NCBI GenBank assembly: GCA_947304065.1
Contig: CAMZAI010000078.1
Location: 1 to 11,783, forward strand
Direction: 5' to 3'
Length of the DNA: 11,783 nucleotides
Source: an uncultured Clostridia bacterium
GTDB lineage: Bacteria > Bacillota > Clostridia > Lachnospirales > Lachnospiraceae
A program made the translations under genes and the position numbers. The first letter of the stretch is position 1; each line of letters starts with the position of its first letter. The notes beneath the pieces were generated by a model that saw only the letters and a program-made list of their open reading frames with translations, ran no database searches and was not told where the DNA came from. Below are positions 1-6,894 of the stretch, piece after piece.

Positions 1-307
1 CTGCAAAGTTATAATGCTGCATTGATACCGAAAAATGCTCTTTTTCCTTATCCTGCGACAAATATCTTTCTTCCAGCAGCATGTACTGACCGACAGCTTT
101 CTTCGCATAGTTCAGGAATTCACGGCCTTCATCGGTTAGCTTGATGCCTTTGTTTGAGCGCTCAAAAATCACTATCCCAAGCTCGTCCTCCAGATCACGG
201 ACACTTGCCGAGAGGGCAGGCTGCGATACATACAGTCTGCCTACAGCTTCTCGCATTGATGATGACTCCGCTATGACCAGAACATATTTCAGCTGATTTA
301 TATTCAT
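1..307 (-). CDS. LysR-family transcriptional regulator, N-terminal part (runs off the left edge)
   Basis: The 102 visible codons begin MNINQLKYVLVIAESSSMREA and form a typical LysR winged helix-turn-helix (about residues 1-60). It carries the conserved recognition segment 'VSQPALSASVRDLEDELG' followed by 'FERSNKGIKLTDEG'. The linker helix follows, and the effector-binding domain is just starting ('FSVSMQHYNFA') when the window ends. The start ATG at 305-307 is preceded by an AAAGAGGT Shine-Dalgarno. The gene sits 35 bases after the MalY-type lyase with no terminator between them, so it is probably the last visible gene of the 4445-to-1 operon. LysR proteins usually bind a small effector and control nearby genes. 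In Firmicutes several (CmbR, YtlI, CysL types) govern cysteine and methionine metabolism, which fits this context but is inference. The effector cannot be told from this part. Confidence 0.93.
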   Translation of the reverse strand, partial: MNINQLKYVLVIAESSSMREAVGRLYVSQPALSASVRDLEDELGIVIFERSNKGIKLTDEGREFLNYAKKAVGQYMLLEERYLSQDKEKEHFSVSMQHYNFA

Positions 308-342
308 ACGAGACCTCTTTCTCCGGTCTGCACTCCCACCGG

Positions 343-1527
343 TCAGTGCCCGAACGCAGCGCAGATCCTTTTCAGCGCCTCTTCGAGCGTTGCGCGCGGC
401 ACAGCGATATTTATCCTTTCAAAACCCGATCCGCATTTTCCGAATATCGCGCCGTCATCGAGCCATACACCCGCATCATTTACCATCCTGTCGGAGAGCT
501 TCCGCGGGTCGGGTTCAACGCTGCCAAAATCCATCCATACGAGATAGGTACCTTCCGGCTCGATCACCTTAACGCCGGGCAGATGCTCCGCCAGATAGCT
601 TTTCAGAAAACGGAAATTGTCGAATATATATGAGCAGACCTTCTCATGCCATTCGTCGCCTTTTTCGTATGCCGCCGTGCAGGCAGTCACACCGAAGCTG
701 TTCTGCTGGCTGAAGCCCGCCGCTGCCACCTCATGTTTAAAAGCGGATCTAAGCCTTATCGACGGGATAATTATGTTGGCCAGCTGCAGTCCGGCAAGAT
801 TAAAGGTTTTGCTCGGAGATGTGCAGATCAGGACATTGTCCTCGATCTCGGGATCGACTTTCAGCAGCGGCAGGTGTTTATATCCCGGATATACGAAATC
901 CTCATGTATCTCATCGCTTACAACGATAACTCCGTATTTTTTGCATATATCACAGACTCTTCGCAGCTCATCCTCCGTCCATACGCGACCCACCGGATTA
1001 TGCGGGCTGCAGAGTATGAAGAGCTTTATATTTTTGTTCCGTATCTTTTTTTCCAGATCGTCAAAGTCTGTTTCATAGTGCTCACCCTTAAGTACAAGAT
1101 CACTGCTTACGACCTTGCGCCCGTTGTCGCGGATCACCTCGCTGAAAGGGTAATATACAGGCTGCTGGATGAGTACCGGATCGCCCTTTCCGGTATAAGC
1201 CCGTATGGCCATGGCCAGCGCAAATACGACACCGGGAGTCTTTACGACCCATTTATAGTCTATGAGCAGACCGTGATGGCGCTTCATCCAGTCCGCCAGC
1301 GCTCTGTGATAGGCTTCGCCCGCCTCGGTATAACCGAATATCCCGTGTTGTGCCTTCGATACAAGCTCATCAATGACAAAACCGGATGTCCGGAAATCCA
1401 TGTCCGCGACCCACAAAGGAAGTATGTCCGCAGGCTTTCCGCGCTGCACCGCAAAATCAAACTTCAGGCTGTCTGTGTTTCTGCGTTCGTGCACTGTGTC
1501 AAAATCAAGGTTTCTTTCTTCGCTCAT
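343..1527 (-). CDS. MalY/PatB-type PLP-dependent C-S lyase (probable cystathionine beta-lyase)
   Basis: A 394-residue fold-type I aminotransferase-like protein, close in length to MalY and PatB (about 390). Family marks are 'LPLWVADMDF' near the N-terminus, the stacking tyrosine region 'QPVYYPF' (about 125), 'SPHNPVGR' with Asn177, 'SDEIHEDF' with the cofactor-binding Asp205, the Schiff-base Lys240 in 'SPSKTFNLAG', and the carboxylate-binding Arg371 in 'RINIAVPR'. Members of this family cleave cystathionine or cysteine to pyruvate, ammonia and a thiol; some are plain aminotransferases. I chose the ATG at 1527 because GGGCGG lies 7 bases upstream and the protein then begins like MalY. An in-frame ATG at 1554 and TTG at 1560 would add 9-11 residues and overlap the previous stop. 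It follows the GNAT-PLP fusion gene by 16 bases, so the two PLP enzymes are almost certainly co-transcribed and could act in sequence from cysteine to homocysteine. Confidence 0.92.
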   Translation of the reverse strand: MSEERNLDFDTVHERRNTDSLKFDFAVQRGKPADILPLWVADMDFRTSGFVIDELVSKAQHGIFGYTEAGEAYHRALADWMKRHHGLLIDYKWVVKTPGVVFALAMAIRAYTGKGDPVLIQQPVYYPFSEVIRDNGRKVVSSDLVLKGEHYETDFDDLEKKIRNKNIKLFILCSPHNPVGRVWTEDELRRVCDICKKYGVIVVSDEIHEDFVYPGYKHLPLLKVDPEIEDNVLICTSPSKTFNLAGLQLANIIIPSIRLRSAFKHEVAAAGFSQQNSFGVTACTAAYEKGDEWHEKVCSYIFDNFRFLKSYLAEHLPGVKVIEPEGTYLVWMDFGSVEPDPRKLSDRMVNDAGVWLDDGAIFGKCGSGFERINIAVPRATLEEALKRICAAFGH

Positions 1528-1543
1528 ATGTTTACCGCCCGTT

Positions 1544-3238
1544 TTATGCTTCATGCTCAAAGGCCTGCTTAAGATCCGCTATAAGATCGGCCTTGTCCTC
1601 AATACCTGCGGAAAGCCTGAGTACTCTCCCATTGATGCCAAGCGCCTCTCTCACACCGGCAGGAACATCGGCGTGCGTCTGGGTAACCGGATAAGTCAGC
1701 AGAGTCTCCACTCCGCCGAGACTCTCCGCAAACGGTATCAGTCGGGTATTTTTAAGTATACTCCTTGCCAGCTCTTCGCTCTCAAGCTCGAAGGTGAGCA
1801 TCGAGCCAAAGCCTCTGGCCTGTTTTTTACAGATTTCATGGCCTGGATGTTCGGGAAGTCCGGGATAATATACCTTTTTCACACGGGGTTCGGTCTGCAG
1901 AAAACGGGCGATCGCCATCGCGTTTTCCTGCGCCTTTTCCATGCGCACGGGCAGGGTCTTGATGCCGCGAAGTATCAGCCAGCTGTCCATCGGAGAAAGT
2001 CCCGAGCCTACCGTTTTGATGATAAATCTGAGTTTGCCCGATATTTCCTTTGATGATACAACAACAAAACCGGCCAGCGTATCGTTATGGCCGCCGAGGA
2101 ATTTGGTCCCGCTGTGGATGACTATGTCAGCGCCGAGCGCCAGCGGATTCTGGAAATAAGGCGAAAGGAATGTATTGTCGACTATCAGCAGCAGTCCGTG
2201 TCTGTGCGCGATCTCAGCCGTTTTGGCAATATCGGTCACGCTCATCATGGGATTGGTCGGAGTCTCGATAAATATCGCCTTTGTGCTGTCTTTGACGAAG
2301 CTCTCGACATCCTCGGTGCTGCAGCTGATATGGGAAAACGTTATGCCGTTCTTTTCGCTGATATTGTTGAAAAGTCTGGTGCTGCCGCCGTACAGATCGG
2401 CCTCGGTAATGATGTGATCGCCCGGCCCGAACAGCTCCATTACGGCGCCTATGGCCGCCATGCCCGTGGAAAACGCGAGCGCATCGACGCCGCCCTCCAA
2501 TGCGCATACCACGCGTTCAGCCTGCGAACGTGTGGGATTCTGCAGCCTGCTGTAATCGAAGCCTGTGCTCTTTCCTACCTCCGGATGGGCATATGTAGCG
2601 CTCTGATAGATCGGGAAGCTGATGGCACCGGTCGGATCGTTTACGGCCTTCTGTCCGTTTCCGTATATGCATTTGGTGGCCATACCGTATTCATGAGCGG
2701 TTTCGGACACCACTTTCTTTTTTGAGTTTTCGGGGATATCGAGATATTTTTCGACCAGGACACACACAAAATCCGCCTTAAAGCCAATCGGACGCTCCGG
2801 GCGGGGGCCTGCCGGTCTTTTATGCGTATCGTAAACAGACGGCGAAACATCGGGATTATAGACATAACCGCATTTCTCGTAAAAGCCTCTGGCTCTGTCC
2901 TGGCTCGAGATAACAACATGTGATATGCCGCGCTCCGCGATCCATTTTTCCGCTTCGGCGATCATTACGCGGCCGTAACCGCCTTTCTGTTTTTCCCTTA
3001 CGGTGCATACACGCTCGATCTTTCCTATATCAGGACGCGGATATGATATCCTTAATCCGCAGACAGGCACGTGGTCCTCGATGACCAGTATGCCGTTAAA
3101 ATTCTCTCTGTCACCGTCTCCGTTGAACTCCATCTCAACCGGTATGTGCTGCCCGAAGCAGAACGCGTCGGTGCGTATGTAATCATATGCCTTGAACTGC
3201 CACTCGGGCGAGTCCTTTGTAACTCTGTAGATCTCCAT
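1544..3238 (-). CDS. Fusion protein: GNAT acetyltransferase domain + Cys/Met-metabolism PLP enzyme (cystathionine gamma-synthase/beta-lyase type)
   Basis: One 564-residue frame holds two enzymes. Residues 1-165 are a GNAT N-acetyltransferase: the acetyl-CoA loop is 'QKGGYG' (84-89, Q-x-x-G-x-G) and motif B is 'ARGFYEKCGY' (116-125). A short charged linker (about 166-185) leads to a full Cys/Met-metabolism PLP enzyme of about 380 residues, normal for CGS, CBL or methionine gamma-lyase. It has the phosphate-binding 'YSR' (229-231), the stacking Tyr283 in 'DLYGGS', Asp354 in 'VDNTF', the PLP Lys379 in 'SGTKFLGGH', 'SLGGVETLLTYP' (506-517) and the substrate Arg541 in 'RLSAGIED'. All catalytic residues are present. 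The ATG at 3238 has a purine-rich AAGGAAAGGGAAG upstream. The only obvious internal start (Met186) lacks a Shine-Dalgarno, so a true fusion is favoured. Family membership is firm; whether it is a synthase or a lyase, and what the GNAT part acetylates, cannot be read from sequence. Confidence 0.92.
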   Translation of the reverse strand: MEIYRVTKDSPEWQFKAYDYIRTDAFCFGQHIPVEMEFNGDGDRENFNGILVIEDHVPVCGLRISYPRPDIGKIERVCTVREKQKGGYGRVMIAEAEKWIAERGISHVVISSQDRARGFYEKCGYVYNPDVSPSVYDTHKRPAGPRPERPIGFKADFVCVLVEKYLDIPENSKKKVVSETAHEYGMATKCIYGNGQKAVNDPTGAISFPIYQSATYAHPEVGKSTGFDYSRLQNPTRSQAERVVCALEGGVDALAFSTGMAAIGAVMELFGPGDHIITEADLYGGSTRLFNNISEKNGITFSHISCSTEDVESFVKDSTKAIFIETPTNPMMSVTDIAKTAEIAHRHGLLLIVDNTFLSPYFQNPLALGADIVIHSGTKFLGGHNDTLAGFVVVSSKEISGKLRFIIKTVGSGLSPMDSWLILRGIKTLPVRMEKAQENAMAIARFLQTEPRVKKVYYPGLPEHPGHEICKKQARGFGSMLTFELESEELARSILKNTRLIPFAESLGGVETLLTYPVTQTHADVPAGVREALGINGRVLRLSAGIEDKADLIADLKQAFEHEA

Positions 3239-3278
3239 CTTTCTTCCCTTTCCTTTATCGTTTTTGGTACCATCGGTC

Positions 3279-4445
3279 TTAAGTCTGTTCCGGATCGGTC
3301 ATGAGGGCCAGCGCCGTCTCGGCACTCAGCTCAATGTCGGCGATCCTTGCATATTCGGCAGTAGTATGACAATTCTCCATGCCGCATGCTATAACTGCGG
3401 TCTCGATACCGTTCGCGTTCAGTCTGTTGGCATCGCTCCCTCCGAAGGTGGCCACACATCTGTCCCCGGTCGGAGCAGTTCCGACATGGAGCTTCTTTTC
3501 TGCTGCTTCGGTGGCTCTTAGGAATCGCGATACAGCTGTTCCGGCCGTATCCAGCCGATACGCGCGTATATGCTCGGTCACCCTGACATCAGCGGCCGCT
3601 CCGAGCTTTTTTGCCTCATTTTCAAATATCTTCCTTACTCTGTCAGCCTCTTTAAGCGCCCTTTCATGGACGCTGCTCCGTATCTCGCCGCCTATATATA
3701 CCTTTTCCGGTACGATATTCTTACCCTCTCCTCCGCGTATCGTTCCGAAATTGAGCGTAAGTCCGTCTTCAAGCCTGCCGGTGCGTATCTGCGCCAGCGC
3801 GGCAGCTGCTGCGTTCAGTGCATTTACGCCTTTTTCCGGCGAGAAACCGGCATGCGCGGCTCTGCCTTCAACCGTGATATCGAGCGAGATGATCGACGGA
3901 GCCGAGATCGCGGCACGTCCTGCCTTGCCGGACAGATCGAATACATAGCCCGTCTTTGCGCTCAGCAGCGAATAATCTATGAAACGGCTGCCCGAACAGT
4001 ACGGCTCCTCCGCAACGGTCAGCAAAACCTCAATATCCGGATGCGGCAGGTTCTTTTCCTTTATTTCTTTTAATGCGTACAGAATACTTACGATGCCCGA
4101 AACATCATCGGCGCCTAAGACGGTTTTCCCGTCGGATATCAGTCTCCCGTCGTTTGTCAGGATCACATACTTTCCCCGCCCCGGAGAGACGGTATCCATA
4201 TGTGCGCAGAAAAGCCTTGCTTCCCCCTCTGTATTGCCTTTGAGATATCCGTAAATATTCGACGAAGTCTCGCATCTTTCGGGATCTTCGGCCAGCAGGC
4301 GCTCACGCGCGCCATCGATCGCGACACCCAGCCCGAGTTCCTTTAATCTTCCGCGAAGGTAGGCCGCGATCCCGCTCTCGTGATAGGATTCACAGTCAAA
4401 AGCCGCCAGTTTTTTAAACTCTTCGATCAGATAATCGCTGCTCAT
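3279..4445 (-). CDS. M20-family zinc metallopeptidase (PepT-like aminopeptidase/deacylase)
   Basis: A 388-residue M20 peptidase with the full two-zinc centre. It shows His82-x-Asp84 in 'AHMDTV', the bridging aspartate in 'LGADDVSG' (113-114), the catalytic base and ligand Glu146-Glu147 in 'TVAEEP', Asp170 in 'YVFDLSG', and the last ligand His360 in 'ENCHTTAEYA'. A lid/dimerisation domain occupies about 185-290 ('VEGRAAHAGFSPEKGVNAL'). The pattern is closest to peptidase T-like members that trim di- and tripeptides. Related M20 enzymes also remove acyl groups from amino acids. There is no signal peptide, so it should be cytoplasmic. The ATG at 4445 follows an excellent GGGAGGTG; a longer frame up to 4490 would cover the promoter's -10 and is rejected. 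It is the first gene of the sulfur amino acid operon, 40 bases ahead of the GNAT-PLP fusion, so its substrate may be a cysteine- or methionine-containing peptide or N-acyl derivative (inference). Confidence 0.92.
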   Translation of the reverse strand: MSSDYLIEEFKKLAAFDCESYHESGIAAYLRGRLKELGLGVAIDGARERLLAEDPERCETSSNIYGYLKGNTEGEARLFCAHMDTVSPGRGKYVILTNDGRLISDGKTVLGADDVSGIVSILYALKEIKEKNLPHPDIEVLLTVAEEPYCSGSRFIDYSLLSAKTGYVFDLSGKAGRAAISAPSIISLDITVEGRAAHAGFSPEKGVNALNAAAAALAQIRTGRLEDGLTLNFGTIRGGEGKNIVPEKVYIGGEIRSSVHERALKEADRVRKIFENEAKKLGAAADVRVTEHIRAYRLDTAGTAVSRFLRATEAAEKKLHVGTAPTGDRCVATFGGSDANRLNANGIETAVIACGMENCHTTAEYARIADIELSAETALALMTDPEQT

Positions 4446-4480
4446 GATCGCACCTCCCTTGTCGGAAATTAATTGTTTTA

Positions 4481-4509
4481 AAGTTATCACTACCTGCCTA
4501 GTATGTCAA
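4481..4509 (-). promoter_or_regulatory. SigmaA-type promoter of the M20 / GNAT-PLP / MalY / LysR operon
   Basis: On the minus strand a perfect -35 TTGACA (4504-4509) is followed after 17 bases by TAACTT (4481-4486). A TG one base before the -10 makes it an extended -10. The predicted start of transcription is near 4474, giving a leader of roughly 30 bases up to the ATG at 4445. That is too short for a riboswitch or T-box. Confidence 0.7.
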
Positions 4510-4513
4510 TAGG
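4497..4513. promoter_or_regulatory. Candidate operator overlapping the -35 of the M20 operon promoter
   Basis: The interrupted palindrome CCTA-N9-TAGG embraces the -35 hexamer, and a wider ACCT/AGGT pair extends over 4493-4515. Clostridial Rrf2-family regulators (CymR/IscR type) bind sites with TTGAC and TAGG elements, as I recall. The resemblance is loose, so the regulator is a guess. A LysR site for the operon's own regulator is equally possible. Confidence 0.25.
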
Positions 4514-4542
4514 TTAATGCGTTAAAGTGAAAAATTTACACC

Positions 4543-4576
4543 AAAAAAGGACCCGGATATTTATGTATCCGGGTCC
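4543..4576 (-). terminator. Rho-independent terminator after argR
   Basis: Read on the minus strand, 11 perfectly paired bases (GGACCCGGATA with TATCCGGGTCC, arms 4566-4576 and 4549-4559) enclose a 6-base loop. The stem is followed directly by six T residues (4543-4548). It begins 34 bases beyond the argR stop and ends the alaS-tlyA-nadK-argR transcript, separating it from the next promoter at 4481-4509. Confidence 0.95.
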
Positions 4577-4610
4577 CCTGTATAACTGTATCGAATCCGC
4601 TCGTAACCGA

Positions 4611-5075
4611 TCATTTCCTGTTGTCGGCAATGATCCTTCTCAGTCTTGCGATCACATGCTCTGTATCCTCGACCGTCTTCACAGCGCACATAATGGTGTC
4701 GTCGCCCGCGATCGAACCCACGATGCCCTCAAGTCTTAATGAGTCAAGCGCAGCGGCTACGGCCATCGCCATACCCGAAACGGTCTTGATCACAAGAATA
4801 TTCTGCGCCATATCCATCGATACGAGGCCGTCGCAGAGTACACGGATATACTTATCCGAGCTCTGTGCGCTGCCTTCGTTCTTTATCAGCGCATATTTCT
4901 GCCTGCCGCTCTCGATCGTGACCTTGGTGAGGCCGAGTTCGCGTATGTCGCGCGATATCGTGGCCTGCGTAACCTTAAAGCCCGCCGCGTTCAGCTTTGC
5001 GGCGAGATCCTCCTGGGTCTCGATGTCGTTCTTCTCTATCAGTTCAATGATCTTGCTTTGTCTTCCGCTCTTCAT
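4611..5075 (-). CDS. argR: Arginine repressor ArgR/AhrC
   Basis: A 154-residue protein of normal ArgR length. Residues 1-65 are the winged helix-turn-helix DNA-binding domain with the signature 'TQATISRDIRELGL' (36-49). The C-terminal hexamerisation and arginine-binding domain (about 75-154) carries 'GMAMAVAAALD' (101-111) and the arginine-contacting 'GDDTI' (124-128). The family forms hexamers that, with L-arginine, repress biosynthetic genes at ARG boxes and in some species activate catabolic ones. The ATG at 5075 is preceded by GAGAGAGGT. It is 70 bases after nadK, and a terminator follows it, so it is the last gene of the alaS operon. In many Firmicutes argR follows tlyA (and nadK) and precedes recN; recN is not next here. 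Confidence 0.97.
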   Translation of the reverse strand: MKSGRQSKIIELIEKNDIETQEDLAAKLNAAGFKVTQATISRDIRELGLTKVTIESGRQKYALIKNEGSAQSSDKYIRVLCDGLVSMDMAQNILVIKTVSGMAMAVAAALDSLRLEGIVGSIAGDDTIMCAVKTVEDTEHVIARLRRIIADNRK

Positions 5076-5103
5076 TACCTCTCTCCGTTTCCTTATTACG
5101 CAT

Positions 5104-5119
5104 GCGGCCCCTTGGCCGC
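5104..5119 (-). other. GC-rich hairpin between nadK and argR
   Basis: GCGGCC and GGCCGC form a 6-bp stem with a 4-base loop in the 70-base gap between nadK and argR. In the direction of transcription there is no T-run after it, so it is not a standard terminator. It could be an RNA-processing or stability element. Its closeness to the argR ribosome-binding site (about 15 bases away) is the only hint of function. Confidence 0.35.
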
Positions 5120-5145
5120 CCCTTTTGTTTATAGTTTTTGCTTAC

Positions 5146-6003
5146 TTATTTCTGCTCTCCGAGCTTCATGTACAGAAGCCTGAAGAAATCCTTGTCTTTG
5201 AATCTTACAAGCTTCACCCTGCGCGACGAGCATTTAATAAATACCCTGTCTCCGTGATAAAGCCTGACCGCTTCCAGTCCGTCGATCGACAGGACCGCAT
5301 ACGCCTCTGTCTTTAATCTTGACAGATCGAGCTTCAGGTCTATCCTGTCCGATGCCGAAACCACAACGCTCCTCATGCTCAGCGAATGCGGGCAGATAGG
5401 CGTGATGACCATCAGCTGCGCCTCGGGAGTGACTATCGGTCCTCCGGCAGAGAGGTTGTAGCCCGTAGATCCTGTCGGCGTGGAAATGATGACTCCGTCG
5501 CCGAAATAAGTGCTGACGATCGACTTGTTGACCGTCACATCCGTCGTGATCATGCCCGAATATCCCATTCGGTTGACAACCACATCGTTCAGGGCCACAA
5601 ATTCATAGCGCTCCGCAGTGTGACGCTTTTTGGCTTTGCCCTCCGCGCTTGCATAATATGCGTCTCCGCGCTCGACTCCGGCCTCGATCATCTCTCTGTT
5701 CTCGAGTTCGAATTCGTCTTTTACAAGGGCTTCGAGAGCCTTATCTATCTCATTCTTCTCGACTGATGAAAGGAAGCCGAGATGTCCGAGATTAATGCCG
5801 ACCACGGTCACGCTCTTCTTTTTTACCGCGCGTACCGCGTCGATTATGGTCCCATCGCCGCCCAGCACAACCAGACATTCGTATTTATCGTCAATATCCG
5901 TCGTGACCGTGGCTCCGAGTTCCTCCAGCTTCCTGCGCACCTTGTCGGTGTACTTAAGTCTGGCGTCCTTTATCTTGTTCGTTACTATGCAGAAGCTTTT
6001 CAT
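5146..6003 (-). CDS. nadK: NAD kinase
   Basis: A 285-residue cytoplasmic ATP(or polyphosphate)-dependent NAD kinase that makes NADP+. It has the phosphate-donor 'GGDGT' motif (48-52), 'GINLGHLGFLSS' (69-80), the 'LND' variant of the NE/D motif (138-140), and the long NAD-binding stretch 'DGVIISTPTGSTGYNLSAGGP' (169-189). The length and order of motifs are normal for the bacterial enzyme. The ATG at 6003 overlaps the tlyA stop as ATGA, so translation is probably coupled. The tlyA-nadK-argR order is a conserved arrangement in Clostridia. Nothing is missing or unusual. Confidence 0.97.
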   Translation of the reverse strand: MKSFCIVTNKIKDARLKYTDKVRRKLEELGATVTTDIDDKYECLVVLGGDGTIIDAVRAVKKKSVTVVGINLGHLGFLSSVEKNEIDKALEALVKDEFELENREMIEAGVERGDAYYASAEGKAKKRHTAERYEFVALNDVVVNRMGYSGMITTDVTVNKSIVSTYFGDGVIISTPTGSTGYNLSAGGPIVTPEAQLMVITPICPHSLSMRSVVVSASDRIDLKLDLSRLKTEAYAVLSIDGLEAVRLYHGDRVFIKCSSRRVKLVRFKDKDFFRLLYMKLGEQK

Positions 6004-6878
6004 ATTGAGTTATGTGCCTCCGACACCGTAGTCTTTATCAAACCGAGGATTTCCCCGGGAATGGATGGCGTAACTGCCTCTCCTGTGCTTCCGGTATCCT
6101 CTTCATTCTCTGTCCGAGCTTCAACCGCGCTGCTGCAGGTCTTTCTCATATATGCGAGATACTCGATATTGCCTTCGGGCCCCCTGATCGGTGAAAAATC
6201 AAGGTCTATCAGTTCAAAACCGAGGTAAAGCGCATATGAGAGAACATTTTCGCATACCTGCTCATGTACTTTCGGATCCCTGACAACGCCTTTTTTGCCC
6301 ACCTGCTCGCGCCCCGCCTCAAACTGGGGCTTGATGAGACACACGATCTCCGCGCCGTCCTTCATGAGGTTTCTGACAGGTTCGAGCACCTTGGTGAGGG
6401 AAATGAAAGCCACATCGATCGATACGAAATCCACCTGCTCGCCGATATCTTCGGGCGTCACATAGCGGATGTTCGTCTGCTCCATCGAGACTACACGCTC
6501 GTCCGAGCGCAGCTTCCACGCCAGCTGATTGGTCCCGACATCCACGGCAAATACCTTCACGGCGCCGTTCTGAAGCATGCAGTCGGTGAAGCCTCCGGTG
6601 GAGGAACCGACGTCCATGCACACGCAGCCCGTAAGGTCGATACCATGCTTTTCCACCGCCTTCTCGAGCTTGTAGCCTCCGCGGCTCACGTACTTCATCT
6701 GCACGCCCTTCAGCTCGATCTCGCAGGTGTCGGGGAACATCGCGCCGGCCTTGTCCTCACGCTGTCCGTTGACGAACACATTGCCGGTCATGATGATCGC
6801 CTTGGCCTTCTCTCGCGAGTCGGCCAGGCGTCTGTTTACAAGTAATACGTCAAGTCTTTCTTTTGATTCCTTTGCCAT
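6000..6878 (-). CDS. tlyA: TlyA-family 16S/23S rRNA 2'-O-methyltransferase
   Basis: A 292-residue protein with an N-terminal S4 RNA-binding domain (about 5-62, 'ERLDVLLVNRRLADSREKAK') joined to an FtsJ-like SAM methyltransferase domain. The SAM motif is 'DVGSSTGGFTD' (89-99). The K-D-K-E catalytic set is visible as Lys70 ('SRGGYKLEKAV'), Asp155 ('SIDVAF'), Lys183 ('LIKPQFEAGRE') and Glu239 ('GNIEYLAYM'). TlyA enzymes methylate ribose 2'-OH of rRNA and in some species affect capreomycin sensitivity; some homologues are called haemolysins on weak grounds. The ATG at 6878 is preferred to a GTG two codons upstream (6884). It lies 16 bases after alaS with only a weak GGTGG site. An acidic, Ser/Thr-rich stretch (about 248-272) splits the usual C-terminus, making the protein some 20 residues longer than most. 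Confidence 0.95.
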   Translation of the reverse strand: MAKESKERLDVLLVNRRLADSREKAKAIIMTGNVFVNGQREDKAGAMFPDTCEIELKGVQMKYVSRGGYKLEKAVEKHGIDLTGCVCMDVGSSTGGFTDCMLQNGAVKVFAVDVGTNQLAWKLRSDERVVSMEQTNIRYVTPEDIGEQVDFVSIDVAFISLTKVLEPVRNLMKDGAEIVCLIKPQFEAGREQVGKKGVVRDPKVHEQVCENVLSYALYLGFELIDLDFSPIRGPEGNIEYLAYMRKTCSSAVEARTENEEDTGSTGEAVTPSIPGEILGLIKTTVSEAHNSI

Positions 6879-6894
6879 ATCCACCGAAAAACAC

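Noticed and set aside
646..1572. A 308-codon plus-strand frame opposite the MalY-type lyase gene
   Set aside because: It lacks domain features, lies fully antisense to a gene with intact catalytic motifs, and has no convincing ribosome-binding site.
2683..2685. Separate start for the PLP enzyme at Met186 of the fusion protein
   Set aside because: No Shine-Dalgarno precedes this ATG, and the frame is open without a break from the GNAT domain, so a single fused product is more likely. It is not excluded.
4446..4542. SAM riboswitch or other leader RNA ahead of the sulfur operon
   Set aside because: The predicted leader is about 30 bases and shows no conserved riboswitch core; the rest of the gap is promoter and terminator.
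5104..5119. Terminator between nadK and argR
   Set aside because: The hairpin is not followed by a T-run on the transcribed minus strand, and the clear terminator lies after argR.
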